Shown: one piece after another, positions 8,934 through 21,800 of the stretch
Layout: each line of letters opens with the position of its first letter
Position numbering within the stretch: the first letter of the stretch is position 1
Source of the DNA: Litoditis marina
Lineage: Eukaryota; Nematoda; Chromadorea; Rhabditida; Rhabditidae
Reading direction: 5' to 3'
NCBI GenBank assembly: GCA_964036275.1
Contig: OZ038434.1
Coordinates: 14,111,259-14,175,258 of the forward strand
Length of the DNA stretch: 64,000 bases
Translations under genes and position numbers: made by a program
Notes under the pieces: model-generated
Seen by the model: only the letters and a program-made list of their open reading frames with translations
Told to the model about the DNA's origin: nothing
Databases searched by the model: none

Positions 8934-11932
8934 CTGCAAATCATCATGAGAGAAGTTAAGCGAGCAGGGCAAAAGAAAGACTAAACCGCACAGCAGTCAG
9001 AGAATATTGGAAATGGACGCGAAAAAGATGACAAGCCGTTTTTCGTGCAAAGTGTACGTGCAGTCTGGCAGTTGCAGACACGCGTTTACACGTTTACTCG
9101 AAAACTGAAAAACGTGTTCTGATCACAAAACCAAAGGTACGATTTCAGTACACTATGAGTGCAGAATCCATGGGTGCCAGAAAGTTAAACAGGTTTGAGT
9201 TTTTAGACAAGAGGATACACTGTGTTTCCTCTGGGGGATCGAGAGCAAAACTATATAACACTATTAACATAGAACGGGAGCTCTGAAATATAATTTTGGC
9301 CAGTTGTATACTCCGTTACATGCGCTCTTCAACTCCTACAGTATGCAGTTTGGATCTTCTAATAGATTTTTTGATATATGCGAGGAAATTTCGGAATATC
9401 CGTGTGCATTGAGCGGACTCATTCCCAGCGTGCAACGAGAAACTTACTCTGTGTAACGGGTTAAGAGAAACGTATAATTGACCATAACTATAATTAAAGC
9501 TTCCATTTGTGTTATAAAACCTTAACACAGCTATTTTAACCTCGTAGCCAGCCATTTTTGTGTCTTTTCTTGCGTTCTCGCACTTCTGCCTGCCAATTCA
9601 TCATTCTCCAAGTCAAGAAACAGCTGTGTAGGGATCAGTGTCACTTGTACCCAACATCGACCCCGCCATGACTACCTTTCTAAAAATACTCCCAGTCTTA
9701 CCAAGCTATTTTGAAACTTTTTGGTATCTTACCAAATTGTCGAGAAGTTATAGAGAAAACAATTCTACTATTCCTTCAATGTTTTTTTACATTGGTGTCT
9801 TTTTTCTTGCTTCATTCAAATACCTTTAAAATCTAATCGAGATTTTCTAGTCGGTATTCTCTAGGTATCTTTGCAAAGGCTCAAACACTTCAATAACTCA
9901 AAAGACCGATACTAAACAAGTAAATCCCCACTTGAAAGACGAGCGGAGTCGAAAACTAGTAGATAGAATGTATACTTCCTCAACAGTGTTAGACAGAGAA
10001 TACTTTTGTTTTTCCGCGACTTCTCAGTTTTTGTCGAAAACTAGCTTGTCTCCATGCCCGTCTCCTATTTCCCCCCTTTACACTCATCTTTTTGAAAGCT
10101 CAGAAAAAATGTCCATCAATCCGTCATTAGCCAGCGCCATGAGCATTGAGATTTATTAGTTGAAGTAAAAACGGTAAACTAAGTAGTCTAATAAAATGAA
10201 GCTGATTGACAGGTTTTTGTTGTCCCCCCCCCCCTTTCTTCCATTACTACAACACGTATTTGTCAAGGATCGCGTAGTTCTTCACTCTTTATCATACTCC
10301 CTAACATATGTCTTTTCAATTTGGTTTTGTGTTGAGTGTTGAAAGTAGACCCATATATTCGTCACTTTATTCGCCTTAGGTCTACCCAATTGAAGAAAAC
10401 TTCATTTTACGTTTCTGGTTATTTAGCATAGATTGTGGCACTTGTGTGGCTAGTTGAGACTATCTGATAGAAACAAATAGCTACACTGTAAACATCGCTT
10501 TCTGCTGTGTCACTTCGCCAAGAAGGTGATCTTTGTAGCTAACAGAAACCTACTGCTCGCGATTTGCTTGAGGTGGTTCAAGCGCAAGTCTCTGATTCGT
10601 TCAGTTTTCGTTTTTTTCGTCCCGAGAACCAAACCTCTTCAATAAGATAAACATAATTTATACGCACTGCAAGTTTCATAATCCTACTGTAGGCGTCTCA
10701 GTAGCAATGAAAAGTACTATAATGAGTTGTTCTCTGATCAAGCTTAGCCTTTACTCTGATGATGTATGTTATTCGCGGGATAAAATGTCGGGGGGACATG
10801 TGTTCATATAGTTGGGGGGGGGGGGGGGGGGGGATATAACTCATCTGTGCCCGAATATTAGTATTCTTCTAATAGTTCTGCGGCCGCTCCCCCGACAACC
10901 ACTTTGCGATATCAAAAACACATAATAAACTTCGACCTGGACTATTAGCAGGCATGAACAGATGCCACACTCCGCTACGCACTTAATACGATGTAGACGG
11001 AAAATCAAGTCAATTGCAGACTTTTTCCAATTAAAATCAGTTATTTCATCAACTGTTCCACGTATTCCACTTGTTTCCTTCTTTACTAGGCCCCTGTCAC
11101 TTTTATATGCAATTTTTTAAAGTTCTCGCATTTTCGAATGATTTTCCTTGTAATTGGAAAATGTATGAGTTTCACATTTCTTTTTCGAGTTTTCTCATTG
11201 AAATTGAATAGATCATGCGTTCCAGATGAATGTTCTGTTTATTAGCTGTTTATTCTCTATTTTTTGTTATGTATCGAGTGTCAATGAGGATCCAAGCCTC
11301 CAGGGTGAGTGAAAAGCTATCATATTTTGTATTGTCAAGGATAGAACATATTTCGAGAGAAAAACAACTATTTTTGACCTTTTTTTCACGATTTTTGCGT
11401 ACATTACGGGACTCGGTGATATAACTAATGACGTTTTAAGAATCTTCCCAATTCTGGTGACTGGTTGTAGTATTCTCCCTTCCCGTTGATTATATGGCAA
11501 GTGCCAATGAGTTTTCAGCTGTTGCTCACCTGTATTTTCACCAATATTCAAGTTTTCCATGAAAAAATCATGCGAAAATTCATTGGCTCGCTGTCAAAGT
11601 CTCCATGAGAGGTAAAATACCTGCTAGTACTTGGACGAAAACTCAAGGATGTAATGAAAGAAACACTGAAAATCTGATTATGTGGCAAGCAGAATGAAAT
11701 TCGGTCATATTCAGCACGGAGTTACCATGTTATACTTTATCGACCTTTGAACTGTTCAGAACTACACCTATTCGAGTGAACTTCGGGTAATCGCGTCGCA
11801 TATGCTGGAATCTGACAATTGCGTGGAATCTCACAATTAATGCTTAAATATGACCATTTATGTGAAAGTTACAGTGGAATTTGGTGATATTTTATATTGA
11901 AACTCAATCTTGGGAACATTTTACTCATTCAG
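8934..11932. other. 3-kb stretch without a recognised gene
   Basis: The missing first exon of the aminotransferase and upstream exons of the membrane-protein gene should both lie here or beyond, but I could not identify either. ORFs in this stretch have no family resemblance and atypical composition. Visible features are a poly-C run near 10227, a G run at about 10816-10833, and a decayed duplicate of the next exon near 11741-11800. Confidence 0.5.
11741..11800 (+). pseudogene. decayed tandem duplicate of the exon starting at 11933
   Basis: The stretch around TTCAGAACTACACCTATTCGAG resembles 11928-11950 in which the same exon border reads TTCAGAACTAGATCTATTCG, and flanking intron sequence also matches (AAATTCGGTCATATT against AATTTGGTGATATT). 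The spacing is about 187 bp. The duplicate has an in-frame TGA where the real exon reads TGG, so it should be non-functional. Confidence 0.55.
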
Positions 11933-14900
11933 AACTAGATCTATTCGAGTGGACCTCGGGTATTCGGGTGGCGTACTGCGTGGACGCCCCGCTGCCCGAC
12001 CTGGTCACCCCTTTCCGAAGGACCATGGCTAAGGTGGTAACCAAGTACTGCCAGAATCTAACCGCCTGCAATCTCAGATCACGGTAGGACGAATAGTGCA
12101 TTTTATTCCTACGTAGACTCCCACAGTATGAAAATAATAGCCTGTAATCTTAGATAACAGCGCTTCGCGCTGCGCACGATGTCTCGTTCAACACGACTCG
12201 AAAATAATCGAGTTCATCGAATCGGAACTTCGAGTTTTCAAGTCCGGACGGAGAACATTTTATCTCTAAAACCTTAGTGCAGACCCTAGTGTGAAGATAA
12301 GAAGACTAAAAACCAAGCGGGTTTTTTTCTTTTTCCTGGAATATTGAGGGTCTTGAACGTAGCTGTCATGTGAAACGAAAACCCACGAAAAAATGTTTTA
12401 TTAACGTGACATTGTGAACTACTACTAGCCTACTGTACTAGATAAAAGTCTAAACTGGCGCATAACTGTTTGTTATTGGATAAACTCTCGGAGGAGGTTA
12501 TCCATCATGATCATGAATGAGCTGGTTCTGACTACACGCCCGGTACTTGCAGGACAATTTTCCACCCCGAGCAAGTGGTATTATTGGAGGGGTTTCCCCG
12601 TAGGGAGTACGGGTCAATTCATCTCAAGTTCTATATTGTGCTGCCGCACAATGCAAATGCGGTATTCAAGCAGCAGCGCCCCCTGCTACCTAGACCCGTC
12701 ATCTCAGGTGAGTATACTCTGTTTCACCAATCGATGTACTCCTAGAGTAATCCGTCAATTATTCAAGGGGGTGTTTTCTAATGAAAAAGTCATTACTTTG
12801 GTTCCAAATTTTCAGAGTTAGTAGTAGTAAACATGCAGAGGCACTATCAACATTTTGAGGAGTTCTGAACACGCTAATATACCGAAGTTTGACCTGGAAG
12901 AGGTAGCAGATTACTGTAGAGGGTTATAAGTGGGTGGAACAAACTATATCTCATGATGATGGCCTTTCTTTAAGAATTTTTTTTAGCATACTACATTTTG
13001 AGCTATTCGAATAGAATTCTCGCGATTTTCCAAACAATATAACAAAAATAAGATGTTGCATGACTACATATGATCTAATTTCATACGTTTACACAAATTT
13101 CACAGACATTTTGTCGACCCACCTGAAAGAGATCTCGAACCGTCTTGGGTGGTCCATTCTGTCCTATGAAAAGTATCCCCGATATGACTCTATGACCGAG
13201 TTCATGAATATTGCCATTATTCCCATTGTTATATTCTCCCTGCCACTCATGGTATTTCTCGCCTATTGGGTTTCGACGCTCAGGTAATTGCTATAAAAGT
13301 CACTTTCTGGAACAGGATTTTCCTATTTGAACCAGTTTCGAAGTTGTTCTAACGAGTTGTCTCGTGAATTAGCAAAATGTTCGGAAAGTCAACTTTTTTT
13401 CTGGGCGGTTGATCACTTTTGTTACAGCATGTGGGTGAAAAGAATTTCAGAACCATGCCAGAGTGAAGAAGAGAAAACCATTGTTTTCTATGAAATGAAT
13501 TCATTCGAAATTTCATTGGCACGCGGTCAAAGTCTCAGTGGGATTGGTGGGAACTATAGCTTTACCATCTCTGTCTGTGTTTTCAGGCCAAATATGAGCT
13601 CAGAAGCATGGATGGTTACCGGCGACAGCGGCGGAAAGAATGCAGCGCTGCGGTGAGGACTATTAGTTTTTTAATACTCACAATTCGCCTTCTTTACTAG
13701 GTAAGACGGAACAGAGTAATCATTCTACAAAAACATTAAATTTTCTGCTCGAGATTGCCTGCGACTGTTCAGCTATGCGAAAAAAACGCATTCGAAACTG
13801 CAACATCTTAACCTGATAACGTGCTTCATTGGGAGTTTTTTAAGTCACAACGGAGAATGCTGTGTTTGTAGTTTGATCTCTGCGTTCATCATCCGTAATT
13901 TCCTGTTTTCAGGCGAACCATGGAGATAATAGCCGAGCAGAACCTGGAATACGATCGACAGCTGAGATTGGATATGACGAAGAATGTGGCAATAACGGGT
14001 GGCAATGAGGGAATTACTGCCACCGGACAATTGTTGCTCAACGTGGCCAGGTCAGAAACACTAGTCTTTTTCATTCCTACCGAGACTCTTACAGTATGAA
14101 TACAAAGCGTACCAAGTTTCAAGTTTCAAGTTTTATTCGTCACATCACAATGTTACACAGTGGTGGTCCTTGACCGATCTCCAAACCCGCTTATCTCCGC
14201 TTGCTCTGAGGTATTCGTACAAAACGTATAGGCTGTTTTAGGTACGTGTTATCGAGAAGTTCAAGAATTGTCGACCTTGATTCTGATTCCCTGTTTTGTG
14301 GGTCTATTTTAGCATCAAATTTGGTTGTTGCAGGTTGTCGATGGCTTCGCCTCAATCTGTCACCACTCAAATGTCACCACAAATCGTGGTAGGTCATGGC
14401 GATGTTTGAATAGTACTTGCATCTATAATTGCACAAACTTGTCAATTAGTATTTAATCTCGAGTTCTCACTCGGGTAACAGAGCGAACCGGCTTAGAATT
14501 GAAAAATGTCACGTGAAGTTAGTATTCTAATAAGGCATCGTGCACTATGTCATTGCACTTTTTTTATTCTGCTGTGTGTATCATGTTCCACGTGACTGTG
14601 AAACTGACTAACAATATAGAGTTTCCATCTCACCCGCTGTCAGTTTGCTTTCCTGTGGACAATCTACTAGATTTCGAATGATCAATTTGTGATTTTCTAC
14701 TTGCATAACTTCTGTTGGTATCTATATATGAACTCATTATTATTATTATTATCATTATTATTATTCAACTTATCTCTATCATTTCGAGGTATCTCCGAGT
14801 GACTCGTCCGATGGTGTTCCCGTCTCCCCAATGCCACAACCATACAATCTGAACGTCAAAAGGTGAATGTTGCAAGATTTATATAATTCCTGATATTTGT

Positions 14901-16022
14901 CTATCAAGATTTCGAACTTTACAGGTTTCTAAGTTTCGTGGAAAATTACTGGTTTTTCAAATAAAGTCGTTCCCTAGTTGGGAGGTGATGTAATTGTTGG
15001 ACCTTGGATTCAATCACGAAAGCAGTGCTGTTACCAAACTAGAACCAAGTAACAACACTTCCAACAGAAATTAGTGAAATCCGGCTTCTCGTAGAAACAG
15101 CCAAAAAAGCTTGAGAAGTTGCCCAATGCATTCAGATTGGTGAAAACCGTAGTTGATTCTCCCAATTCCAGTGTATTTTCCTTCCAAAACTCATTTAAGT
15201 ATTGTATACAGTTGGAACATTCCGTTGTTGTTATATCATTTGTCGTGTTGTTATGATAGATGACAGAATCAATTTGTTCTGTCCCGAGCAGGCGGTCTAT
15301 CAAAAGATTTATTACATCTTCCAATCATGTTTGATGAAGAATGGACGCGAAAAAACCTGAATGGAACAAAAACCACAATAACTACTCAAAACAAATTTTT
15401 AGAACATACTTAACATAGTGGTGCAACCGATTCGCGTTAGCGAACGCAAAGTCCGACTTTAAAATGACTGCCTACCCGTGAAATTGTAACTGATTCGAAG
15501 GGTACTTGTTTATCTCTTCTACTGTGTTTGTAGTTTTATCTCTCGTTTCCATTTCTGATATGAAATCTGCGGCAACCACAATAAGTAATTTGAAATAAAA
15601 AGTCATTGAAGTAAAAGTCATTAAATACAGAAACTGTTGAGAATCAAAAATTAAGTTTTCGAAAATTTTCGTATTTTTCAAATCTTGACTAAAAGTGAGT
15701 TAATGACTTTTACTTCTAAATGACTTTTACTTCAATGCCTTTTTATTTCGGATGACTTATTCCTGGTACCGGAATCTGTAGACTGTAGATCAAACAATTC
15801 ACATTTGCATAAACACTGTATATTGGTTTCATTTGTATGCTCATATTTGGTATACGGTACCCTTCATTTCTTCTGTTCAGACATTCGCATTCTCGTCGTC
15901 AGTCCTCGGTGGACGACATAAAACAGGCGAGAAGGGCGAGAGGGAAGAGACCATCCAGTTCGGGACAGAAACAGTGGAAGTCCGGCAGTCTCATGTTGGG
16001 CGGCTGGGGAAGGAAGAAATAG
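11933..16022 (+). CDS. single-pass membrane protein with disordered cytoplasmic tail (5' end missing)
   Basis: Eight exons join in one frame: 11933-12083, 12553-12707, 13106-13283, 13587-13652, 13913-14050, 14334-14388, 14789-14862 and 15881-16022 (TAG), giving 318 residues. The extracellular side has two Cys (in KYCQNLTACN, with a possible N-glycosylation site NLT) and the segment FHPEQVVLLEGFPRREYGSI. One hydrophobic helix follows (IAIIPIVIFSLPLMVFLAYW, about residue 145-165). The remaining tail is polar, with SPQSVTTQMSP and a basic Ser-rich end HSHSRRQSSVDDIKQARRAR closing with GGWGRKK. The layout suggests a type I receptor-like protein; a KIAA1549-type protein is one guess I cannot verify. 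Exons before 11933 were not found. Confidence 0.72.
14495..14608. mobile_element. ~114-bp inverted-repeat element (copy 1)
   Basis: It matches 60860-60973 through AGTTAGTATTCTAAT, GCATCGTGCACTATGTCATT and CACGTGACTGTG. The ends are imperfect inverted repeats (GTCACGTGAAG against CCACGTGAC). It lies in an intron of the membrane-protein gene. Confidence 0.6.
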
Positions 16023-16884
16023 GGCGAATTATTCATCAAACCTGAATTTTGGTACAATAGTTACCCAACCCAAAGGTTATGTTGTTGTGTAGTCGTTTTG
16101 ATTTTGCTGGGTGGAGGATTCTTTATCTAACCGGGTTTCGGTAACTCTTTGAGTACCCCAAAATTCGTTCACCGTTAAAACTAACGGTGAAAACCAAATG
16201 TTGTGTTACATTAAAAAGTAACCGGTAACAGCAGTCGCTTTCGTATGTAGTTTTTCAAGACTAATCTGGAGAAATGTACTCACTCGTATGAGGCGGAGCA
16301 CCTTGAAAAACAATGAAGGTGTACTATTTCGGAATAGCAGGAGAAATACAGTATCGAGATCGAGGATATCCCTTCATGTTAGGTTTCATTGTCGTTTTCG
16401 ATGAAGTGTTGTGACAAAAACACTAGACAGGAAAGTCGAGAGCTACTTTAGTTGTCAACGTAGGAAAGAATTAGACTATATGTTGTTTCAGTGTTTGTTC
16501 CATTTTCGAGTTATACCGTACCCACGCTAGGTTTTGGTTGATTTCCAATATAATTAAAAGCCGTTACAAATGTTTTTACCATGATGACCTCTATTAATTT
16601 AATTTTAATCAGGCTATATTCATACTGTTTTTAATTGCACACCCCTTATTGTTTTTCCGTTTCGTAACTGCAAACTCTCTTTTGTACAATAACAACAATT
16701 TTAGCAAGTTAGATACGAATTTGTGAGCCTCTATATGAAAATTCAAACTACATAAACCAAACCATCATATCTCCCTTTGAAATGACCATCCAGTATATCT
16801 CGTCTTTCACTCTCTTTCGAGCTTTATGTGTGCCTTAGCCCCATCACCAGTCAATATTTGTTGTTCATTTGTACCACTGTTGAG

Positions 16885-16890
16885 AATAAA
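16885..16890 (+). terminator. polyadenylation signal, probably of the membrane-protein gene
   Basis: AATAAA occurs about 860 nt after the stop at 16020-16022. The intervening 16023-17292 region has no coding signal, so it is read as 3' UTR plus the intergenic gap before the convergent snapin gene. Confidence 0.35.
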
Positions 16891-17292
16891 CGTTTTAATT
16901 CATACTACAGCTCAAATATAGATAATTATGGCACCTTAAAAAAGAACCTATCATTGAGATCGAATTTATACACAATAGAAACCGACTAGAAAAGGGCAGT
17001 ACAAACTTCTAAGATTATGAGGAACTATTAGGTAAACAGTGACAGCCTGCTGTCGGTTTGGATCAAGTGATTGTCAATTATATGTGATAAATATAGAACG
17101 TGACAGTCGGAATATAAAATAGTTTTTCAACAACTATAACTGTCAGTTTTTAGAAGGAAGGAAAGATATAATAGGGATAAGAAGACTAAAAGGACTAAAG
17201 AGGAGAGAGATGAGATAGGAAGTGTGCGATAACTAAGTACAACAAACAAAAAAGTTCGAATTGTGTCACCGTTCACCGTGGAATGACCTGAT

Positions 17293-18426
17293 TCAACGGT
17301 GAGGTGGTGCGGGTGGTGGGGCGGTCATCGTCGACTTGAACTGATGTGCCTGTCTGGCGATGTCCCTCTGCAGTTTCCCCAGCCTATCGTGCACGTTCTC
17401 CAAAACCTTTCCAGAGTTAGCCACGCGTCTGAAACAAAACAAGCGATGAACATGGCAGTTTTTTTCTGTTTTTGTGAATCGCTAAATTTTCCCTGTTAAT
17501 CCTCAATTTACCAATAGCATTATCAGTGGAAATGAGTGTATATAGATCATTTCTGTAGAGGTTTGAAACTTATTATAAAACGTATACTCCGTTCCCCGAA
17601 TCCGTAACCTGATTCAGAAAAAAAATTGAATTTTCCCAAAAAATACTTAGATGTCCACTTAGAAGTTTCACTATCTTACTGTAAAGAGTGCGTGGAACGT
17701 AATATACGAATAGAGTAGGAAATTGAAATGACCTTCTACTGTCGTCCAGTTTCCTGGAATACACATCGAGATCAAATGGCTGATCTTGGCTCATGTCGTG
17801 TAGAAGATCAGACAGTTGTTGAATATGTGTGGCAAGCACTACCTAAGAATAAAGAACTTGAAAGTTAATTTGATGAGAAATTGTAGTGCAACCTCTCACT
17901 TTCTTGTCTTGGAGAAGATCTCTTTTGAATATCAGGTCTCCAAACTGCTCCAGGTACCAATCATGGGAAAACCCTCTTATAGAAAAGGGCTCAACTAGAA
18001 GCACCTTACCCCACTATTCCTACAGTTCACAAAATCACTTCCGCGACATTCTGTGGCCGTATTCACTAAGATCCCGGGAAGGTAAAAATGCTTCCCGCGC
18101 CTCTGGACCCTCCTCACCAGCACACTATTTTCGTGCTCCAACTTTCCGCGGGAAGGTATTTTAGCTTCCCGAGGATTGGTGAATACGGCCACTGGAATAC
18201 ATGATGCATCTAGGGTACTTTTTGTCATTAATTAGTTTATGTAACCCCCAAATTACTGTTAACTCCATATAAACACAACTTTCGCATTTGAAAAGAAGAT
18301 TACCTGACTTTGTCTGGTTGCTTGTACTTGACCGTCTAGTTTCTGTACAGCCGGTCGTACAGCAGCCATGATACCGTCACTCATATCAGAACCTCCACAA
18401 TCGGAAGGACTACTTGCCGACGACAT
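17293..18426 (-). CDS. SNAPIN: snapin (BLOC-1 subunit, SNARE-associated)
   Basis: Snapin is a small coiled-coil subunit of BLOC-1/BORC that acts in lysosome-related organelle biogenesis and vesicle transport. Exons 18304-18426, 17733-17842 and 17293-17428 join in phase to 122 residues (human about 136). The match to family sequence runs nearly throughout: IMAAVRPAVQKLDGQVQATR, then THIQQLSDLL, FDLDVYSRKLDDSRR, then RVANSGKVLENVHDRLGKLQ. The C-terminus is Pro-rich (TAPPPAPPHR). The ATG at 18424-18426 is preceded after 5 nt by an acceptor (CTTTTAAAG). Intron 1 (17843-18303) carries a foldback repeat at 18052-18194. Confidence 0.9.
18052..18194. mobile_element. 143-bp foldback element with GTGGCCGTATTCAC ends
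   Basis: GTGGCCGTATTCACTAAGAT at the left is mirrored by GGATTGGTGAATACGGCCAC at the right, with inner arms CCCGGGAAGG and CTTCCCG/CGGGAAGG. It lies in snapin intron 1. Related ends occur at 29032, 43855-43981 and 45422-45490. Confidence 0.75.
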
Positions 18427-18865
18427 AATACCTTTAAAAGGAAGTTTAAAATAGAAACATAACAATGTCGCACGTGGCTTACAAAACATAAAACAACTAA
18501 GTTTATAATTTTTACAAAAACAAATGAATCTAGATAATGAGTGTAGGCAACACGTCTATCTTTTCACAACACCTTGGAATCAACAACAGTTTATAGAACA
18601 AATTCAAATACCATAACCATAACAACGTGAGCAATGTCACTAATGGCCAACGATTTTAAGAAGAACAGAAGTTGATAAAAGGATCAATAACAACAAAGAG
18701 GCACATCAACAAAACGTAACACTCGGCTAATTAAATCGAACAAAAACTTAGAAATTTGAAATGAACACAAAATGAACTGGAGTCAGCCTAAATCTGAAAA
18801 ATAACTTTCAATAATGAGCATTGTAAGGCAAGAGAAATGTTATGAAAACATTCACACCAAAGTGT

Positions 18866-21800
18866 CTAACAAGCCTGCTTAGACAATCCCTCACGCAAGT
18901 TTGGCAATGATCTTCTGTGCTTTCTCTTCTTAAACTTGGTACCTGAAAACGGGAAATAAATGCACAGTGGATTAGTAGAGTTGTTAGTGTTTGGGCTTCT
19001 TTTTTGGGCAAATTGCAAAATATGTGGGTGTCGTCTGGCTAAAATTAGACGTGTTTCACTCGAAAATCGGCTTTCCGTAACCAGGACATTCGGACCTATA
19101 GTGTTCGCCATCCGAAAGGCGGGAGGGTACTGTATATCTCACCTTTTCGCTATGTAAGAACACATATATACGATTCGTCGCCAACGCTGTTATCGGCCTA
19201 GTTGGTATAGTGGTTAGCGTCCGGGCCTCTCAAACTTTTTGGCCCGGTTCGAGTCTCACACGTGGCGGATATCGTATAAATTTTGCACGCACTATAACTG
19301 GTGTATGATTAATGACTAACCGTAAGCACGGAGGCGCTGCTGCAATCCATCCAATTTCAAATGAGACTTCTTCTTAATTTCCTTCATCGGCAGCGGCATT
19401 TCAATGATTTCCGGAACTTCGTCCCCTGAAAACGAACAAATTATAAAACACCCACCGCTTGGGTGTGACTGGAATTCAGAAACTAACCCGCTGTTCGATT
19501 CAAATCAAATCACCTCACAGAATTCTCTTTTTTTTCGCAGAAAACGAGCTCATTATTGCATGTTTCGTGCTGTTCAACTAAGTCATCTTTACAAAGTTCG
19601 GCATAATTGAATATTACAGTGTAATGTGATTCTGGAAAACGAAAAGAGTACCTTCTTCGAAGACAGGACCTCCAATAATCTCATCCTGGGAGCGTGTAAC
19701 AGCAAAATGACCCGAAATGTGAGCAGCTGGAATTCAAATTGAGGTTGAAGAACAATATTTTAATTGCAGACTGTACATCTCCGTATTGCACATGCTCACC
19801 GGCTGGCAACATCCCACTCATATATTTTCAGCTGAGCTTTCCATAAATTTGAGCGGAACGTAAATGAATTAACCTTCAACTATCTTCGCAGGAAATGGTT
19901 TGACGTCAAATCCAATACGACCCCCTCCTCTTTGAAAACGAAAAAAGTCCTATTTCAAATTTCAATAAATGAACGGAACATTTTGAGGAAAGATTCGTTT
20001 TGATTGCTAAAACCGTGCAATTTTCTACCCTTCTGGACCAAAAACTACCCCCCTCCTTGACTTTTTCGATTGGCCAAACCATATCGGCCCTCTCCTGATC
20101 TCCGGCCATGTACTCGCAGAGCATGCCCAGTGTGCAACTCACTTCCAAGAGCTGATGTGAAAACTAACAAAAAATATCACGAACTTGGTTTAATTTTCTT
20201 GCTGTCCTTTCCACCAGTAGTTGCCTCAGGAGGAGGTACGTACAACATTTGCCCATTACATGAAGTGGATCGGACGGAGTAATTCCCATGTTCTAAAATG
20301 GGACCTTATAAAAACATGTTTCATCGCAATATAACGACACTTGCCTAAATGATTCGCCTGACTAGAACACATTTCCCTTTGAGAAAAAATAAGCAAATTA
20401 TAAATTTCAACTCAATAAATGATGCTCAGGACAAAAAAACACGTGTACTGGAATAATGTCAACTACTGCTCAACTGAATACTGAAATGTCAAAAGGATCT
20501 ATCATGATGTGCAGGAAAACGTGAAAGGGTACAAAGAGACCGGAAGATCTTGTTGCAAATTGAGCTCCTCTACTAGCTAACTATAATTTCAAATTGCATT
20601 ACGTGAATGACGCTCCGTTTTTCGGGTTTATTTCCTGCACTTTTTTTGTCCCGATTCAAAATTATTTCACGTATGTGCATTAAATCTTACCGGTCTTCAA
20701 CTTTAACTTCTTTTTACGAGCGGGGTCGGTTGGTAGACGCAGAGTTGTCAAATCGTCGATAGAAACCTATAAAACACAAATATCACGAATCAGAACCGTT
20801 CAAAGTTCTAAGTCACTTCTAAAATAGAAGCTGGCCAAATCTCAAATACGAAACATGATAAAAAAAATCGACTGAGTGAGGTGAATTTCTACGCTGATCA
20901 TCATTTCCAAACTGAAGCCCGATTGGTTGCACAATTTGAAAACCGTCTTTTCAAGACATACCGAGCGAAGCGATTCTTAAATCTTTATTAGAATAAACTT
21001 TTGTATGATAGCTTATCTGGGTTAGCTTGTTAGTGTACGACAATACATGGGAACGTTTATTTGGAAAATGACCAACCTCAATTGGTTTTCTGATCAAATA
21101 GTAGGTGAACTCAGAGGATAATGCATCCACCGAGGTCAAGGCGGTCTGTTCGCCGCCAGAAGAATCATCATCAACTGCTCTCGTGAAGTCGTTCTGTTTC
21201 TAGAAAAGGAAATGAATAAAAAAGAGATGCAGAAGGGGGGGGGGGGGGGGGTTCGATAACAGATCCAGATCAAGAATTAACACGCAGTTGACTAGTGTTG
21301 TATCAAATACTATCCCCTATCCCAACTGGATGGGGATCGAAGTTTATTAAATAGAATATATGAAACTATTATATATTGTATTCCCATTTCTTCGGCCGAT
21401 TTTAATGCGAAATCGGGTGGACCTAATAAACTGATTAATACCTTCTCTTCGGTCTGAAAATGTTGTATAAAATAAAAACGTTGGTCTTAACTTCAGTGAA
21501 CAATAGTAACAAACATACTTCAGAACTAGTCCGTTTCGACTTCTTGCTCGGTGTTTTCGGCACGTCATCCCCGGAACTTTTCTTCGCTTTGGGCGATGGT
21601 TTAGGTTTCACAACCGGTTCCGGTGCAACATCTTCGTGATCAGAATCAGATTGAGCAAACTCCTCTACCTCTACCGGATTGGCCTGAAAATCCACATTTA
21701 CTCGTACTCCTGTTCAACATCTACATTTCAACCCAAGAATGTTTGGAATGGTGTGGAATTCGAATTAAACATTCATTATATTCGGCCACGGGAGCCGAAA

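Noticed and set aside
8934..9600. First aminotransferase exon, for example an ORF starting MAGYEVKIAV at 9555
   Set aside because: No donor in the required phase joins it to the exon at 8871-8933, and the sequence does not resemble a presequence.
16045..16160. Possible relative of the AACCCGG element (GTTACCCAACCC, CCGGGTTTCGGTAACTC)
   Set aside because: Only one end resembles the element and the opposite end could not be found.
20110..20160. Possible extra POLR1G exon (CTCTTGGAA with acceptor and donor)
   Set aside because: Exons 20185-20292 and 19652-19726 already join exactly in phase, and the extra 9 nt add nothing needed.
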